Source: Nitrospiraceae bacterium
GTDB taxonomy: Bacteria; Nitrospirota; Nitrospiria; Nitrospirales; Nitrospiraceae
Direction: 5' to 3'
Length of the DNA stretch: 6,293 nt
NCBI GenBank assembly: GCA_011391455.1
Contig: JAABQN010000123.1
Location: 1-6,293 of the forward strand
In this document: one piece after another, positions 6,161 through 6,293 of the stretch
Layout: the number at the start of each line of letters is the position of its first letter
Position numbering within the stretch: position 1 is the first letter of the stretch
The notes under the pieces: generated by a model
What the model saw: the letters and a program-made list of their open reading frames with translations, nothing else
Told to the model about the DNA's origin: nothing
Database searches by the model: none
Position numbers and translations under genes: made by a program

Positions 6161-6293
6161 CCCCCGTCCTGCCGGAAGACCATTTTCACTGGATATTCAG
6201 ATGGTTTCATTAATACTAGGGGAAGATCACTTCCTATGGGGATGTGTGTGACCTAAGGATGAGACGATCTGCATGCCGTTTGGGGGCGAGGGG
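6161..6293. other. Intergenic tail, possibly entering the next gene
   Basis: This 133-nt stretch follows the aminotransferase stop and holds no long open frame. A small perfect inverted repeat, GGAAG-ATCA-CTTCC, lies at 6221-6234, but no T-run follows it, so it is not a convincing Rho-independent terminator. Near the edge, AAGGATGAG at 6255-6263 could serve as a ribosome binding site for an ATG at 6273 whose frame stays open for the seven codons left. An ATG at 6259 in another frame is also open to the edge. Neither can be confirmed from so few codons. Confidence 0.3.

Noticed and set aside
6184..6216. Possible sigma70 promoter with TTTCAC and TAATAC elements after the aminotransferase
   Set aside because: The spacing is about 21 nt and both boxes match poorly, so it is not supportable.
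6221..6234. Inverted repeat GGAAG-ATCA-CTTCC as a terminator for the operon
   Set aside because: The stem is only 5 bp, is not GC-rich enough and has no T-run after it. It could easily occur by chance.

Overview
The window reads as part of a surface-polysaccharide or glycoconjugate biosynthesis locus in a Gram-negative-type bacterium. All genes lie on the + strand and are tightly packed. Base composition is moderately GC-rich by eye. Most starts are GTG preceded by purine-rich ribosome binding sites. Gene content and sequence style would fit Nitrospira/Nitrospirota or a deltaproteobacterial-type genome, but this is a weak impression: no marker gene is present and no search could be run.

Layout: (1) positions 2-229, the 3' end of an unrecognised coding region; (2) 263-1384, a GT-B fold family 4 glycosyltransferase; (3) 1427-2494, a polytopic membrane sugar-1-phosphate transferase of the WecA/TagO/MraY superfamily; (4) 2491-3819, an FAD protein related to UDP-galactopyranose mutase and protoporphyrinogen oxidase-like flavoproteins, overlapping gene 3 by an ATGA; (5) 3830-5026, a second family 4 glycosyltransferase of the 'KPQK' exopolysaccharide subgroup; (6) 5042-6160, a DegT/DnrJ/EryC1/StrS PLP-dependent sugar aminotransferase; (7) 6161-6293, a short non-coding tail that may run into the next gene. 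Junctions are +33, +42, -4, +10 and +15 nt, so one transcript is likely. No convincing promoter or terminator is visible.

Inferred joint role: the membrane transferase loads the first sugar phosphate onto undecaprenyl phosphate. The two glycosyltransferases extend the lipid-linked oligosaccharide on the cytoplasmic side. The aminotransferase supplies an amino sugar nucleotide, and the flavoprotein may remodel a sugar nucleotide or a lipid-linked sugar. No flippase, polymerase, ligase, chain-length regulator or sugar dehydrogenase/epimerase is present here, so the pathway must continue outside the window.

The most noteworthy points are the flavoprotein, which has the UDP-galactopyranose mutase layout but lacks its R-x-P-x-R motif and is translationally coupled to the initiating transferase, and that transferase's altered HIHH motif (HIAI). 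I see no evidence for a wholly new kind of system: no defence genes, CRISPR, mobile element or RNA gene.
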